Shown here piece after piece: positions 33,539 through 42,759 of a stretch of 64,000 nt of DNA. Origin of the DNA: Maritalea sp049801075 (lineage in GTDB: Bacteria > Pseudomonadota > Alphaproteobacteria > Rhizobiales > Devosiaceae); the NCBI RefSeq assembly GCF_049801075.1, contig NZ_JBNAGG010000001.1, positions 62,001-126,000 of the forward strand, written 5' to 3'. The notes below the pieces were generated by a model. That model saw nothing but the letters and a program-made list of their open reading frames with translations. It had not been told where the DNA came from and did no database searches. Positions within the stretch are counted from its first letter, which is position 1; each line of letters starts with the position of its first letter. The translations under genes and the position numbers were made by a program.

Positions 33539-34431
33539 AGTGTTTGTTTCGGTTTTTTAAACAAGAGAAACAGCCGTCCATCAATCATCAAAATACCCAC
33601 GAAAATTGCCAACATGCCAAACAGATGCACAGGCAAAATAGGTTCGCCTAACACAATCAGGCCCAAAAAGAGCGCTGAGATTGGTGCAACGAAGGTGGCC
33701 GTTGAAAAGTTTGTTGCGCCGACGCGCTCGACCAGTTTGTAAACAATCAAAAATGGCAGCGCGGTTGCGATCACGGAAATATAGCCGATTGACCACCATG
33801 TTTCCGCCTTGGTGATTGTTGGCACGCCCTCGAATGTCAGCATAAACGGCAATAGCGCCAGCGACGCGCCTGTCAGGGCCACACAGATGGTCAATGTCGA
33901 ATCGAGATGGTGATAGTACCGCACGATATTCATCGAGATGCCGTAGCAAAGAGTCGCGAGGATGATCAGGCCGATGGCCCAGAGTTCGCTATGGCCGCCC
34001 TGCTGTAGAGCGGGTGTTGCAAGAATGGTCACACCAGTAAATCCCGCCAACACGCCGAGCGATTTGCCAAAGGTGGCCTTTTCGCCGCCGGGCCACAATT
34101 GCGAAACAATCACCACCATGATGGGGGTGAGGGCGTTTGTGATGCCGGAGACGCCAACGGAAACGCTTTTTTGCGCCAAAGGGAACAAGGCGAAGGGAAT
34201 GGCGAAGTTGACGATGCCCAGGGCGAACAATCCAACCAATGTTTTGAAATCAATTTGAACCCGTTTGCCCAATGCGAAAAACACGGCCCAACAGGTCAGC
34301 GCTGCAGAGAAAACACGGCCAAATGAGATGGTCATCGGTTCAATCTCCTGCACCATGATGGCATTGAAAAGAAATGAACCGCCCCAAACTGTGCCCAATG
34401 CGATAACGATCAACCAATCTGTAAGGCGCAT
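33535..34431 (-). CDS. EamA-family (DMT) transporter
   Basis: A 298-residue inner-membrane protein with ten hydrophobic segments in two EamA repeats. It opens MRLTDWLIVIALGTVWGGSFLFNAIMVQEIEPMTISFGRV and the second repeat contains ATFVAPISALFLGLIVLGEPILPVHLFGMLAIFVGILMIDG. Members export amino acids, nucleosides or metabolites; substrate unknown. The C-terminus LFLLFKKPKQTL is basic and cytosolic. Convergent with GNAT paralogue C. Confidence 0.9.
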   Translation of the reverse strand: MRLTDWLIVIALGTVWGGSFLFNAIMVQEIEPMTISFGRVFSAALTCWAVFFALGKRVQIDFKTLVGLFALGIVNFAIPFALFPLAQKSVSVGVSGITNALTPIMVVIVSQLWPGGEKATFGKSLGVLAGFTGVTILATPALQQGGHSELWAIGLIILATLCYGISMNIVRYYHHLDSTLTICVALTGASLALLPFMLTFEGVPTITKAETWWSIGYISVIATALPFLIVYKLVERVGATNFSTATFVAPISALFLGLIVLGEPILPVHLFGMLAIFVGILMIDGRLFLLFKKPKQTL

Positions 34432-34531
34432 GAAAATTGCTTTCTTGAATTTTGACAGGCGCCCAACCTAAACGAGCAAATTCGAACGGTCGAACCGTTT
34501 TTGACAATGGTTAGATCAATAAAATTGATCC

Positions 34532-35230
34532 TTACCATGGATGAATGTCGCCATTCCATTTCAAGAATTTGCCATTGTCAGCCTTGGTTAGGCCAGAAAT
34601 CGTTTTGTAAAGCCCATCAGCGCTTTCAGTTGGCGTGATTTCAGCTTCACTGCCGCCCATATCGGTTTGTACCCAACCTGGATGGAACATGGCGACGACC
34701 ATATTTTGGTCTTCTAGTTCGCAAGCGAGGGTGTGCATGGCTTTGTTGATTGCGGCTTTTGAGCTGCGATAAGCAAAGCTGCCCTTTGCGGCGCGAGAGA
34801 GTGCGCCCATTTGACTGGAGATGGTGACGATTTTTGCCAGTTTTGAACGTTTCAGCGTATCAAACAGTGCCTCGGTGACGCGCATAGGCCCCAATGCGTT
34901 CACATTGAACGCTTCCGCCCAATTGTCGTAATTGATCGCGCCGAACTTTTGTCCTTTATCATTATAGATGCCAGCATTGTTGATCAAAACGTCAATCGTG
35001 GTGCCTGCCAGCTCTTCCTGCAAGTGACGAACGGACAAGCTGTCGGTGACTTCGAGCGGCAGGATATTCAAACGTTTGGGCGCGCTTTCGGCGAGTTGCT
35101 TGAGGGCGACTGCATTTTCCGGATGGCGGCAGGTGGCGATCACTTGCCATTCATCATCCTGCAAATAGCGTTTGACCAATTCCAACCCGATACCGCGATT
35201 TGCGCCAGTGATGAGTACGGTGTTGGTCAT
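34532..35230 (-). CDS. Short-chain dehydrogenase/reductase
   Basis: A 232-residue classical SDR: TNTVLITGANRGIGLELVKRYL (TGxxxGIG), INNAGIYN (NNAG), IVTISSQMGALSRAAKGSFAYRSSKAAINKAMHTLA (catalytic Ser and YxxxK), then FHPGWVQTDMGGSEAEITPTESADGLYKTISGL. The pattern resembles the C-factor/carbonyl-reductase group. Start at MTNTVLITG; eight more codons are open upstream. It lies 11 bases from the purN stop on the same strand. Substrate unknown. Confidence 0.9.
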   Translation of the reverse strand: MTNTVLITGANRGIGLELVKRYLQDDEWQVIATCRHPENAVALKQLAESAPKRLNILPLEVTDSLSVRHLQEELAGTTIDVLINNAGIYNDKGQKFGAINYDNWAEAFNVNALGPMRVTEALFDTLKRSKLAKIVTISSQMGALSRAAKGSFAYRSSKAAINKAMHTLACELEDQNMVVAMFHPGWVQTDMGGSEAEITPTESADGLYKTISGLTKADNGKFLKWNGDIHPW

Positions 35231-35241
35231 ATGCTTTGCTC

Positions 35242-35871
35242 CTATTGCGGCCAAATCAGCGTTTGTTGGTCCGCTTTTTGCTGATCAGTGTTTTTGCGCT
35301 TTTCGAGGAAATATCTCAGCGCTTTGGGATAAATCTGATGTTCGACGGTGAGGATGCGCGCTGCCAAGCGGTCAGCATCGTCATCTTCCAATACTGGCAC
35401 GACGCCCTGCATAACTGATGGTCCGGCATCGAGCTCTGGCGTCACTTCGTGAACCGTCGCGCCCGAAACTTTCACGCCAGCGTCCAAAGCTTGTTGTTGC
35501 GGCTTCAAGCCTTTGAACAAAGGAAGAAGGGACGGGTGGACATTGAGCATTTTGCCCAACCACTTTTCCGCGAACGCATTTGAATGGATGCGCATATAGC
35601 CGGCGAGACAAATAAATTCTGTGCCCCAGGCCTCCAATTGTGCGTCGAGCGCATCGCAGAACGCTTCGCGACTATCAAAATCTTTATGCGAAATTACGGC
35701 AGTTTGAATGCCATGTTCTTGGGCATATTCAAGGCCCGCCGCGTCGGCGCGATTTGAAAACACACCAATTATTTCAGCGGGATAGTCGGAATCTTTCGCA
35801 GCTTGAATCAAGCTTTTCATGTTCGAGCCACGGCCCGAAATCAAAATCGCGACCTTGGTCTTTCCGCTCAT
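35242..35871 (-). CDS. purN: Phosphoribosylglycinamide formyltransferase
   Basis: A 209-residue GAR transformylase, third step of purine synthesis. It has KVAILISGRGSNMKSLIQAA (phosphate loop), GVFSNRADAAGLEYAQEHGIQTAV, the catalytic region FICLAGYMRIHSNAFAEKW, NVHPSLLPLFKGLKPQQQALDAGVKVSGATVHEVTPELDAGP with the Asn/His/Asp triad. Translationally coupled to purM through a 4-base ATGA overlap. Confidence 0.97.
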   Translation of the reverse strand: MSGKTKVAILISGRGSNMKSLIQAAKDSDYPAEIIGVFSNRADAAGLEYAQEHGIQTAVISHKDFDSREAFCDALDAQLEAWGTEFICLAGYMRIHSNAFAEKWLGKMLNVHPSLLPLFKGLKPQQQALDAGVKVSGATVHEVTPELDAGPSVMQGVVPVLEDDDADRLAARILTVEHQIYPKALRYFLEKRKNTDQQKADQQTLIWPQ

Positions 35872-36944
35872 AGCGCTAGCTCACCATGATAAAGTACGGC
35901 ATCACCGTCTCGCTCGACAAGGTCACCGAGGATGATTGGCTCTTCGCCTTCATTCTTCAAAGCTTCAATCAGATTGTCCGCTTCGTCTTTGCTGGCAACC
36001 AGTACCATGCCTACGCCACAATTGAATGTGCGCATCATTTCGCTGGTTTCAACGCCGCCAGTGTTGGCCAACCAGCCAAACACCGCAGGCGCTTCAATTG
36101 TTGACCGATCAATGTTTGCCGCCAAAGTTTCTGGCAGCACGCGTGGAATGTTTTCCGTAAAACCACCGCCGGTAATGTGGGCGAGGGCTTTGATTTTGTG
36201 GCCCGCTTTAAGCGCAGCCAAAACTTGGCGCACATAAATTCGTGTTGGGCGCAGCAACGCTTCGCCAAGTGTCACGCCATCTTCAAATGGTGCTGGGCTG
36301 TCCCAATTCAGGCCGCTCAGTTCAACGATTTTGCGCACCAGCGAATAGCCGTTGGAGTGAACGCCGGAGGAACGTAGGCCGATCAGCACGTCGCCCGCCG
36401 CGATGTCTTTGGTGGGCAACATGTTGCCACGTTCTGCAGCGCCTACGCAGAAGCCGGCTAGGTCGAAGTCGCCTTTGCTGTACATGCCCGGCATCTCAGC
36501 GGTTTCGCCGCCGATTAGGGCGCAGTTCGCGTCGCGACAACCTGCGGCGATGCCTTCGATCACGGCTGCGGCCACGTCATTGTCCAATTGGCCTGTGGCG
36601 TAATAATCAAGGAAGAACAGAGGTTCTGCGCCTTGTACGATCAAATCATTGACGCACATGGCCACAAGATCAATGCCGACAGTGTCGTGAATGCCGCTAT
36701 CGATTGCGATTTTCAGTTTTGTGCCTACGCCATCATTGGCTGCCACTAGAATCGGGTCTTTAAAGCCTGCGGCTTTCAGATCAAATAGGCCACCAAATCC
36801 GCCAATCTCTGTGTCAGAGCCCGGTCGTGCTGTTGATTTCACGACGGGTTTGATGCGGTCCACCAAGGCGTTGCCGGCGTCGATATCCACACCCGCATCT
36901 GCATAAGATAGTGAATTTGTGTTTTTCTTGGTCTGATCTGGCAT
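35868..36944 (-). CDS. purM: Phosphoribosylformylglycinamidine cyclo-ligase
   Basis: AIR synthetase, fifth step of purine synthesis. 358 residues from MPDQTKKNTNSLSYADAGVDIDAGNALVDRIKPVVKST; the frame is open another 49 codons but that part is not conserved. Motifs: GGFGGLFDLKAAGFKDPILVAANDGVGTKLKIA, DLVAMCVNDLIVQGAEPLFFLDYYATG, LIGGETAEMPGMY, HITGGGFTENIPRVLP. Forms an operon with purN and is divergent from the AI-2E family transporter gene. Confidence 0.97.
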   Translation of the reverse strand: MPDQTKKNTNSLSYADAGVDIDAGNALVDRIKPVVKSTARPGSDTEIGGFGGLFDLKAAGFKDPILVAANDGVGTKLKIAIDSGIHDTVGIDLVAMCVNDLIVQGAEPLFFLDYYATGQLDNDVAAAVIEGIAAGCRDANCALIGGETAEMPGMYSKGDFDLAGFCVGAAERGNMLPTKDIAAGDVLIGLRSSGVHSNGYSLVRKIVELSGLNWDSPAPFEDGVTLGEALLRPTRIYVRQVLAALKAGHKIKALAHITGGGFTENIPRVLPETLAANIDRSTIEAPAVFGWLANTGGVETSEMMRTFNCGVGMVLVASKDEADNLIEALKNEGEEPIILGDLVERDGDAVLYHGELAL

Positions 36945-37106
36945 TGGGCTGGTCCATTCCCCATATGTGTGGCAACGTATCGTCGCACAAATAAGATGCA
37001 TAATTTGCGTTGGGGCATTGGGTGCAGCTTCTTGCCACGGGGCCGCAAACGCTTTAACAGCGCTGATAAAGAATTGCGGGCGTTCGCGCAAGTGTAGGAG
37101 TGGGGA

Positions 37107-38234
37107 ATGACACTACAAAACCAAATTAAAACTTGGCTGGTCATCTTGGGGGTGACCATTTTGTTTTTGTGGGTGTTCCGCGGCATCCTTTTGCCGTTTA
37201 TCGCGGGCATGGTGTTGGCCTATATGCTCGACCCGGCGGCAGACTTTCTCGAACGCATGAAATTTTCGCGCTTATGGGCCACGTTTGTCATCATGCTGTT
37301 CTGCGTGTTGATTTTTATCGTCGCGTTTCTGTTTTTGGTGCCCAGCATTTTAGGTCAGTTGCTCGGATTGGCGAAAAACCTGCCGGGATATGTTGAGAGC
37401 TTGCAGGATTTAGCATCGGAATATACGCCTGCGCTGCGCGAATATCTCGGCGAAGAGCGTATTGTTGAGATTGAGAACAATATCTCCAATATTTTGGGGC
37501 AGGCGGTTGGCTTTGCCGTGGAGGTGCTGACGCGCGTTATGCAGAGCGGGCTAGCGATTTTGAACGTTGTTGGTCTTTTGATCGTGACTCCAGTTGTAGC
37601 GTTCTACTTGCTGTTAGATTGGGACAATATGATCAAGCGGGGTGACGAATTGTTGCCACGCGCCTATCGCAGTGAAATCCGTGAAGTGTTTAAAGAAATC
37701 AATGAAGCGATGGCTGGCTTTGTGCGCGGTCAATCAAGCGTTGTTTTGATCTTGGCGGCTTTCTACGCAACTGGCTTAACCCTTGTGGGGTTGAACTTCG
37801 GCCTCGCTATCGGCTTGGCCGCTGGCTTGTTCTCCTTTGTGCCCTATGTGGGCTTTTTGATTGGCTTTGTGTTGTCCATCGGTGTTGCTATTGTGCAGTT
37901 CTGGCCCGATTGGACGATGATTGCGCTGGTCTTCGGTATTTTCATGTTTGGCCAATTTATTGAGGGCAACATTCTTTATCCGAAGCTTGTTGGCCGTTCC
38001 ATTGGCGTTCATGCTGTGTGGCTGATGTTTGCTTTGTTTGCCTTCGCATTGTTGTTTGGTGCGGTGGGCGTGCTTTTGGCTGTGCCGTTGGCTGCGGTCA
38101 CTGGGGTGTTGGTGCGCTATGCGGTGCGAAAATATATGGAAAGCTCGCTCTATCAGGCGAAAACTGAACGCGAGATGGACGTCGCCAAAGAAGAAATCAC
38201 CAGCGAACCCAAAACTGCTGAAAAGCAGGCGTAA
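37107..38234 (+). CDS. AI-2E/PerM family transporter
   Basis: A 375-residue membrane protein with about eight hydrophobic segments. It opens LVILGVTILFLWVFRGILLPFIAGMVLAYMLDPAADFLERMKFSR, the standard PerM opening, has FYLLLDWDNMIKR in the middle and GNILYPKLVGRSIGVHAVWLMFALFAFALLFGAVGVLLAVPLAAV near the C-terminus. Members have been linked to autoinducer-2 export or to Na+/H+ antiport; the role here is unknown. It starts the perM-hdaA-ppk-ppx array common in Rhizobiales. AGGAG site. Confidence 0.92.
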   Translation: MTLQNQIKTWLVILGVTILFLWVFRGILLPFIAGMVLAYMLDPAADFLERMKFSRLWATFVIMLFCVLIFIVAFLFLVPSILGQLLGLAKNLPGYVESLQDLASEYTPALREYLGEERIVEIENNISNILGQAVGFAVEVLTRVMQSGLAILNVVGLLIVTPVVAFYLLLDWDNMIKRGDELLPRAYRSEIREVFKEINEAMAGFVRGQSSVVLILAAFYATGLTLVGLNFGLAIGLAAGLFSFVPYVGFLIGFVLSIGVAIVQFWPDWTMIALVFGIFMFGQFIEGNILYPKLVGRSIGVHAVWLMFALFAFALLFGAVGVLLAVPLAAVTGVLVRYAVRKYMESSLYQAKTEREMDVAKEEITSEPKTAEKQA

Positions 38235-38245
38235 GGGCTCATTGC

Positions 38246-38926
38246 ATGACAGCGCAAAAAGCATCTTCACAACAATTGGTCCTCGACTTGCCATTTGAAA
38301 CGGCATTGGGCGAAGACGATTTTGTGGTGAGTGCCGGCAATTTGCAGGCCTATGAATATTTAATGGGAATGCGCGAGTGGCCAGGCTCGACAACATTGCT
38401 GATTGGGCCCGAGAAATCTGGCAAAACCCATCTGGCCAGCATCTGGGCGGGGCAGAGCGGTGCTTTGGTCCTCAATGCAGATCACCCAGATAAGTGGCCG
38501 CAATTGATGGAAACGCCAATTTTGGTGGAAGATTGTCATAGTTTGTGGATGGGTGAGACACCTTTGTTCAATTTGTTGAATCAGTCCATGCGCTCGCAAT
38601 TGCCATTGCTGATGACAGCGGCGCTGCCACTCGATCAATGGACATTGCAAACGCAAGATGTGCGCTCGCGTCTAAGGCTGGCACTTAACTTGGAAATCAC
38701 CCCGCTTGATGACGCGCATTTGGCTCAATTATTCGTCAAACTGTTTGATGACAGGCAATTGCAGATCGACCCCGGGCTCATTCCTTATTTGCTATCAAGG
38801 ATGGAGCGTTCGCCAGCCCATGTTGTTTCGCTTGTTGAGATGATGGACCAAATGTCGCTTGAGCGGCAGCGACCAATTTCCAAACGATTGGCTGGTGATG
38901 CGCTGGCGCGGCTTTATAATCAATAA
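38246..38926 (+). CDS. hdaA: HdaA, regulatory inactivator of DnaA
   Basis: A 226-residue DnaA-related AAA+ protein. Its N-terminal QLVLDLP (10-16) is the beta-clamp-binding motif that lets HdaA, bound to the replisome, stimulate DnaA-ATP hydrolysis. The P-loop is GPEKSGKTHLA (54-64). The C-terminal lid region resembles DnaA but the DNA-binding domain IV is absent. The Walker B strand (PILVEDCHSLW) has ED in place of the usual DD/DE. Between perM and ppk, its usual place. Confidence 0.93.
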   Translation: MTAQKASSQQLVLDLPFETALGEDDFVVSAGNLQAYEYLMGMREWPGSTTLLIGPEKSGKTHLASIWAGQSGALVLNADHPDKWPQLMETPILVEDCHSLWMGETPLFNLLNQSMRSQLPLLMTAALPLDQWTLQTQDVRSRLRLALNLEITPLDDAHLAQLFVKLFDDRQLQIDPGLIPYLLSRMERSPAHVVSLVEMMDQMSLERQRPISKRLAGDALARLYNQ

Positions 38927-38928
38927 AT

Positions 38929-38946
38929 CTGTTACACAATTGCCAT
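38929..38946 (+). promoter_or_regulatory. Candidate Pho box upstream of ppk
   Basis: CTGTTACACAATTGCCAT matches the PhoB consensus CTGTCATAAATCTGTCAT at 12 of 18 positions by eye, with both CTGT and TG-CAT half-sites in register. It begins 3 bases after the hdaA stop and lies about 90 bases before ppk, a gene often under phosphate control. Confidence 0.35.
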
Positions 38947-38970
38947 ATAATCACTTTAAGCCCTTGTATA

Positions 38971-38996
38971 ATCACGCATCAACTATCGTGCGTGAT
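38971..38996. repeat. Inverted repeat in the ppk leader
   Basis: Perfect 8-bp arms ATCACGCA (38971-38978) and TGCGTGAT (38989-38996) with a 10-base spacer, 38 bases before the ppk start. No T-run follows. It could be an operator or a leader hairpin; TATAAT-like elements (CATATAATC, TGTATAATC) lie just upstream. Confidence 0.45.
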
Positions 38997-39034
38997 CTGT
39001 GATGAAGTGGCGTGCCACAGTTTGGAAGTGAGTT

Positions 39035-41218
39035 ATGGACGAGATTTTAGATCTGGCTGACATGCCAGACAATGAAGCCCCCGATATTGAATTGTTGTCT
39101 CAAAGCCCAGCCCGGTTTGTGAACCGCGAAGTGTCGTGGCTGCAATTCAACATGCGGGTGTTGGAAGAAGCAGGGAACAAGAATCATCCTCTGCTTGAGC
39201 GGCTTCGTTTCGTTTCGATTTCTGCCAGCAACTTGGATGAGTTTTTCATGGTTCGCGTCGCAGGCTTGAAAGGGCAGTTGCGTGCTGGTGTTACGCGATT
39301 GAGCGATGATGGCATGACAGCTTCTGAGCAGTTGGAAGAAATCGCTGCACTGGCTCAGCATTTGCATTTGGAGCAGCAGGAAAGCTGGCGCGCCATTCGT
39401 GATGAACTGATTGAGCAAGAGGTCATTTTGCTTGATGCAGAAGATTTGGGACCGAAACAACTCAGCTATTTGGAAGAGCTTTTCCAAGAAGAGATTTTTC
39501 CGGTGCTGACGCCAATGGCAGTGGACCCAGCACACCCGTTCCCATTTATTCCAAACCTCGGTTTTTCGCTTGCATTCGAGCTGCACCAACCGGGCGCGGA
39601 TCATACGCTGACAGCCTTGGTGCGCGTGCCGCAAAATATGGAACGCTTCGTGTTTTTGCCGCAGGATTTGACCACGGGCAAACGCATTGAAATCGTCGCG
39701 ATTGAAACGCTGATCAATCTATTTTTTGAGCGCATGTTCCCAGGTTACGAAGTTGTTGGCGCGGGGGCATTTCGGGTTATTCGCGATAGCGAAATGGAAA
39801 TTGATGATGAAGCTGCTGATTTGGTGGTGGAGTTTGAGTCGGCGCTTAAACAACGTCGTCGCGGGCAGGTGATCCGCCTTGAAATTGAGCGCTCCATGCC
39901 GCGTGCCTTGCGCCGCCGCATTGCCGACGAATTGCATGTGGGCATTGAAGATACATTTGAAGTGGAAGGTTTTTTGGCGTTGGCCGATGCCTCCAAACTG
40001 TGCGACATTGAGCGGCCTAAACTCAAGTTTCAGCCGTTTAATGCACGTTTTCCAGAGCGGGTGCGTGACCATAATGGTGATTGTTTTGCCGCGATTAAGC
40101 AAAAAGACATCGTGGTGCATCATCCCTATGAGAGCTTTGATATTGTCGCGCAGTTTTTGAAGCAGGCAGCATCAGACCCTGACGTTGTCGCCATCAAGCA
40201 AACGCTTTACCGCACCTCTAATGACAGCCCGATCGTTAAGGCCCTGATCCAAGCGGCTGAGGCGGGCAAGTCCGTTACGGCGCTGGTGGAACTGAAGGCG
40301 CGTTTTGATGAAGAAGCCAATATTCGCTGGGCGCGTGATTTGGAGCGCGCCGGCGTGCAGGTTGTGTTTGGGTTTATTGATTGGAAAACCCACGCTAAAT
40401 TGAGCCAAGTGGTGCGGCGGGAAAAGAAGGGGAAACTGGTTTCCTATTGCCATATCGGCACAGGCAACTATCACCCGATCACAGCAAAAATTTACACGGA
40501 CTTGTCCTATTTCACATCAAATGGGGCCATCACCCGCGATGTGGCGCGGGTCTTTAACTTTGTAACGGGCTATGCAAGACCGTCTGGTCTTGAGTGCATT
40601 TCCGTGTCGCCCATGTCGTTGCGCGATACATTGTTGCAACATATTGATGCTGAAATTGAACATGCCAAAGCGGGTAAGCCAGCGACCATTTGGTTCAAGA
40701 TGAATTCATTGGTCGACCCACGCATTATTGATGCGCTCTATTCTGCGTCGCAGGCGGGGGTTGAGGTTGAACTTGTGGTGCGCGGCATTTGTTGTCTACG
40801 TCCCGGTATTCCAGGTTTCTCCGAAAATATCCGGGTCAAATCGATTGTGGGGCGGTTCCTAGAGCATTCCCGTATCTATTGCTTTGGGCAGGGGCACGAT
40901 ATGCCTTCGCGAAAAGCGGCAGTGTTTATTTCTTCGGCTGATTTGATGCCGCGGAATTTGGATGGGCGCGTTGAAACGATGGTGCCGTTGTTCAACAAAA
41001 CCGTTCATAAGCAGGTGCTGGACCGGATTATGGTTGCCAACATCAATGACAATCAGCAAAGCTGGGAGGTGTTGCCAGATGGCACTTCACGGCGGATTGA
41101 GCAGCAAGAAGGCGAGCCGATCTTCAATGCGCAGGAATATTTTATGAATAATCCTTCGCTTTCAGGTCGTGGTAGCGCGTTGGCTCAAGATGGTCGTCAT
41201 GATGAGGAAGATGATTGA
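39035..41218 (+). CDS. ppk: Polyphosphate kinase 1
   Basis: A 727-residue PPK1 making polyphosphate from ATP. The four-domain order is visible: N-terminal SPARFVNREVSWLQFNMRVLEEAGNKNHPLLERLRFVSISASNLDEFFMVRVAGLKGQ; head domain; C1 with DPDVVAIKQTLYRTSNDSPIVKALIQAAEAGKSVTALVELKARFDEEANIRWARDLERAGVQVVFG and the catalytic-His region HIGTGNYHPITAKIYTDLSYF; C2 with FLEHSRIYCFG and SSADLMPRNLDGRVE. GGAAG site. ppx overlaps its stop by 4 bases. Confidence 0.97.
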   Translation: MDEILDLADMPDNEAPDIELLSQSPARFVNREVSWLQFNMRVLEEAGNKNHPLLERLRFVSISASNLDEFFMVRVAGLKGQLRAGVTRLSDDGMTASEQLEEIAALAQHLHLEQQESWRAIRDELIEQEVILLDAEDLGPKQLSYLEELFQEEIFPVLTPMAVDPAHPFPFIPNLGFSLAFELHQPGADHTLTALVRVPQNMERFVFLPQDLTTGKRIEIVAIETLINLFFERMFPGYEVVGAGAFRVIRDSEMEIDDEAADLVVEFESALKQRRRGQVIRLEIERSMPRALRRRIADELHVGIEDTFEVEGFLALADASKLCDIERPKLKFQPFNARFPERVRDHNGDCFAAIKQKDIVVHHPYESFDIVAQFLKQAASDPDVVAIKQTLYRTSNDSPIVKALIQAAEAGKSVTALVELKARFDEEANIRWARDLERAGVQVVFGFIDWKTHAKLSQVVRREKKGKLVSYCHIGTGNYHPITAKIYTDLSYFTSNGAITRDVARVFNFVTGYARPSGLECISVSPMSLRDTLLQHIDAEIEHAKAGKPATIWFKMNSLVDPRIIDALYSASQAGVEVELVVRGICCLRPGIPGFSENIRVKSIVGRFLEHSRIYCFGQGHDMPSRKAAVFISSADLMPRNLDGRVETMVPLFNKTVHKQVLDRIMVANINDNQQSWEVLPDGTSRRIEQQEGEPIFNAQEYFMNNPSLSGRGSALAQDGRHDEEDD

Positions 41219-42759
41219 TCAAAAGTTTTGTAGAGGCGTTGCGAAAACCGTCAGCGCAGGGGCGTATTGGCGGTGATAATCCTATTGCGGTGTTGGATAT
41301 TGGGTCTAACTCCGTACGTCTGGTGATATACGAACGGCATGTGCGGGCTTTGACCCCGCTTTACAACGAAAAAGTGTCCTGTGCATTGGGGCGCGGTGTT
41401 GCGCTGACGGGCGAACTCAACGCCAGCGGCGTGGAACGCGCGCTCACAGGCATGCGCCGTTTCGCCATGGTTTGCGAGTTGACGAAGGTCGACACGCTTT
41501 ATGTGTTGGCCACTGCCGCCACGCGCGATGCCAAAAATGGCGGTGATTTCATCACTGCTGTGCAAGAAATTATGGGCGTGGACGTGCAAATTCTTTCAGG
41601 AGAGGAAGAAGCACATTATGCGGCGCTCGGCACGCTTGCTGGTATGCCAAACCAGCGCGGGTTGCTTGGTGATTTCGGCGGCGGCAGCTTGGAACTTGCT
41701 GGCCTTGACGGTGAGCAGGTGTTCGGCGGCGAAACTTACGCATTGGGTGCCATCCGCCTGCAGGATGATAGCAACAATGATGCGGGCAAGGCCCTAAAGA
41801 TTGCACGGGAGCGTTTGGCTGATTCTGCGCTTATTCACGCTCAACATTTGCCGGAATTTGTCGCCATTGGTGGCACATGGCGTGCCTTGGCAAAACTTCA
41901 TCAGATTTTGAGCGAATACCCGTTGAGCATGGTGCAAGGCTACCGTGTTGCCGCTGCGGACATGATTGCCCTGTGCAATGAAGTGTTGAAGCAAGCGAAA
42001 AACGGTGAAATGCTCGATGCCGCGCATGCATTATCCTCTAATAGACGCAATTTGCTGCCGTTTGGTGCGGCGGCCCTTAAGGCGGTGCTGGAGATTGGTG
42101 GATTTTCATCCGTCAAATTTTCAGCGCTTGGATTGAGGGAAGGCTATTTGTTTGGCCAATTGAGCGATGAAGATCAACGCGCAGATCCCTTGCTGCTTGC
42201 GTGTCGCGAATATGCCTTGCTGCGGTCGCGTGCGCCTGCCCATAGCGGAGATTTGCTGGCCTTTACCAATGAATTGTTCGAAAAAGCGCAAATTAGCGAA
42301 AAGCCTGAATTGGGTCGCTTGCGCGAGGCGGCGTGTCTGCTTTCCGATGTCTCGTGGCGCGGCCATCCCGACTATCGCGGCGCGCAGGCTGTGGATCTGG
42401 TCACCTTGGGCTCATTTGTGGGCATTGACCATGCAGAGCGCGCCTATATCGCGATGGTTTTGGCCGCGCGTTATAACGGATTGAAGCCCAAAAAGCTGGG
42501 GCATGAGGATATCCTCAATCTGTGCACGGATAAGCGCCAAGAACACGCCATTTTGGTCGCCGCGATTTTCCGGGTGGCCTATATGTTGTCTGCTGCGATG
42601 CCCGGCGTGCTGAACCAACTCCAGTGGGCGCTTGATGATGAGCACCTCTATCTGTGCATCCCCAAAGGGATGGAGTTTTTGGCAGCTGAAAAGATGATGC
42701 GGCGCTTTGAGCAGCTTGCCGGTCTTTTGAACCGACAAGCCGATATTCGGATTTTCTAG
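41215..42759 (+). CDS. ppx: Exopolyphosphatase / Ppx-GppA phosphatase
   Basis: A 514-residue Ppx/GppA protein releasing phosphate from polyphosphate or acting on pppGpp. AVLDIGSNSVRLVIYERH is the first ASKHA phosphate loop, GEEEAHYAALG and LLGDFGGGSLELAGL the second region, followed by a long helical C-terminus (YRGAQAVDLVTLG) usual in the alphaproteobacterial form. The start is TTG at 41215, overlapping the ppk stop as TTGA, behind GAGGAAG. Co-transcribed with ppk. Its TAG shares CTAG with the convergent rnd stop. Confidence 0.93.
   Translation: MIKSFVEALRKPSAQGRIGGDNPIAVLDIGSNSVRLVIYERHVRALTPLYNEKVSCALGRGVALTGELNASGVERALTGMRRFAMVCELTKVDTLYVLATAATRDAKNGGDFITAVQEIMGVDVQILSGEEEAHYAALGTLAGMPNQRGLLGDFGGGSLELAGLDGEQVFGGETYALGAIRLQDDSNNDAGKALKIARERLADSALIHAQHLPEFVAIGGTWRALAKLHQILSEYPLSMVQGYRVAAADMIALCNEVLKQAKNGEMLDAAHALSSNRRNLLPFGAAALKAVLEIGGFSSVKFSALGLREGYLFGQLSDEDQRADPLLLACREYALLRSRAPAHSGDLLAFTNELFEKAQISEKPELGRLREAACLLSDVSWRGHPDYRGAQAVDLVTLGSFVGIDHAERAYIAMVLAARYNGLKPKKLGHEDILNLCTDKRQEHAILVAAIFRVAYMLSAAMPGVLNQLQWALDDEHLYLCIPKGMEFLAAEKMMRRFEQLAGLLNRQADIRIF

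Noticed and set aside
37776..38396. A 206-codon minus-strand frame across perM and hdaA.
   Set aside because: It is antisense to two clearly conserved genes and its translation is low-complexity and His/Gln/Asn-rich.
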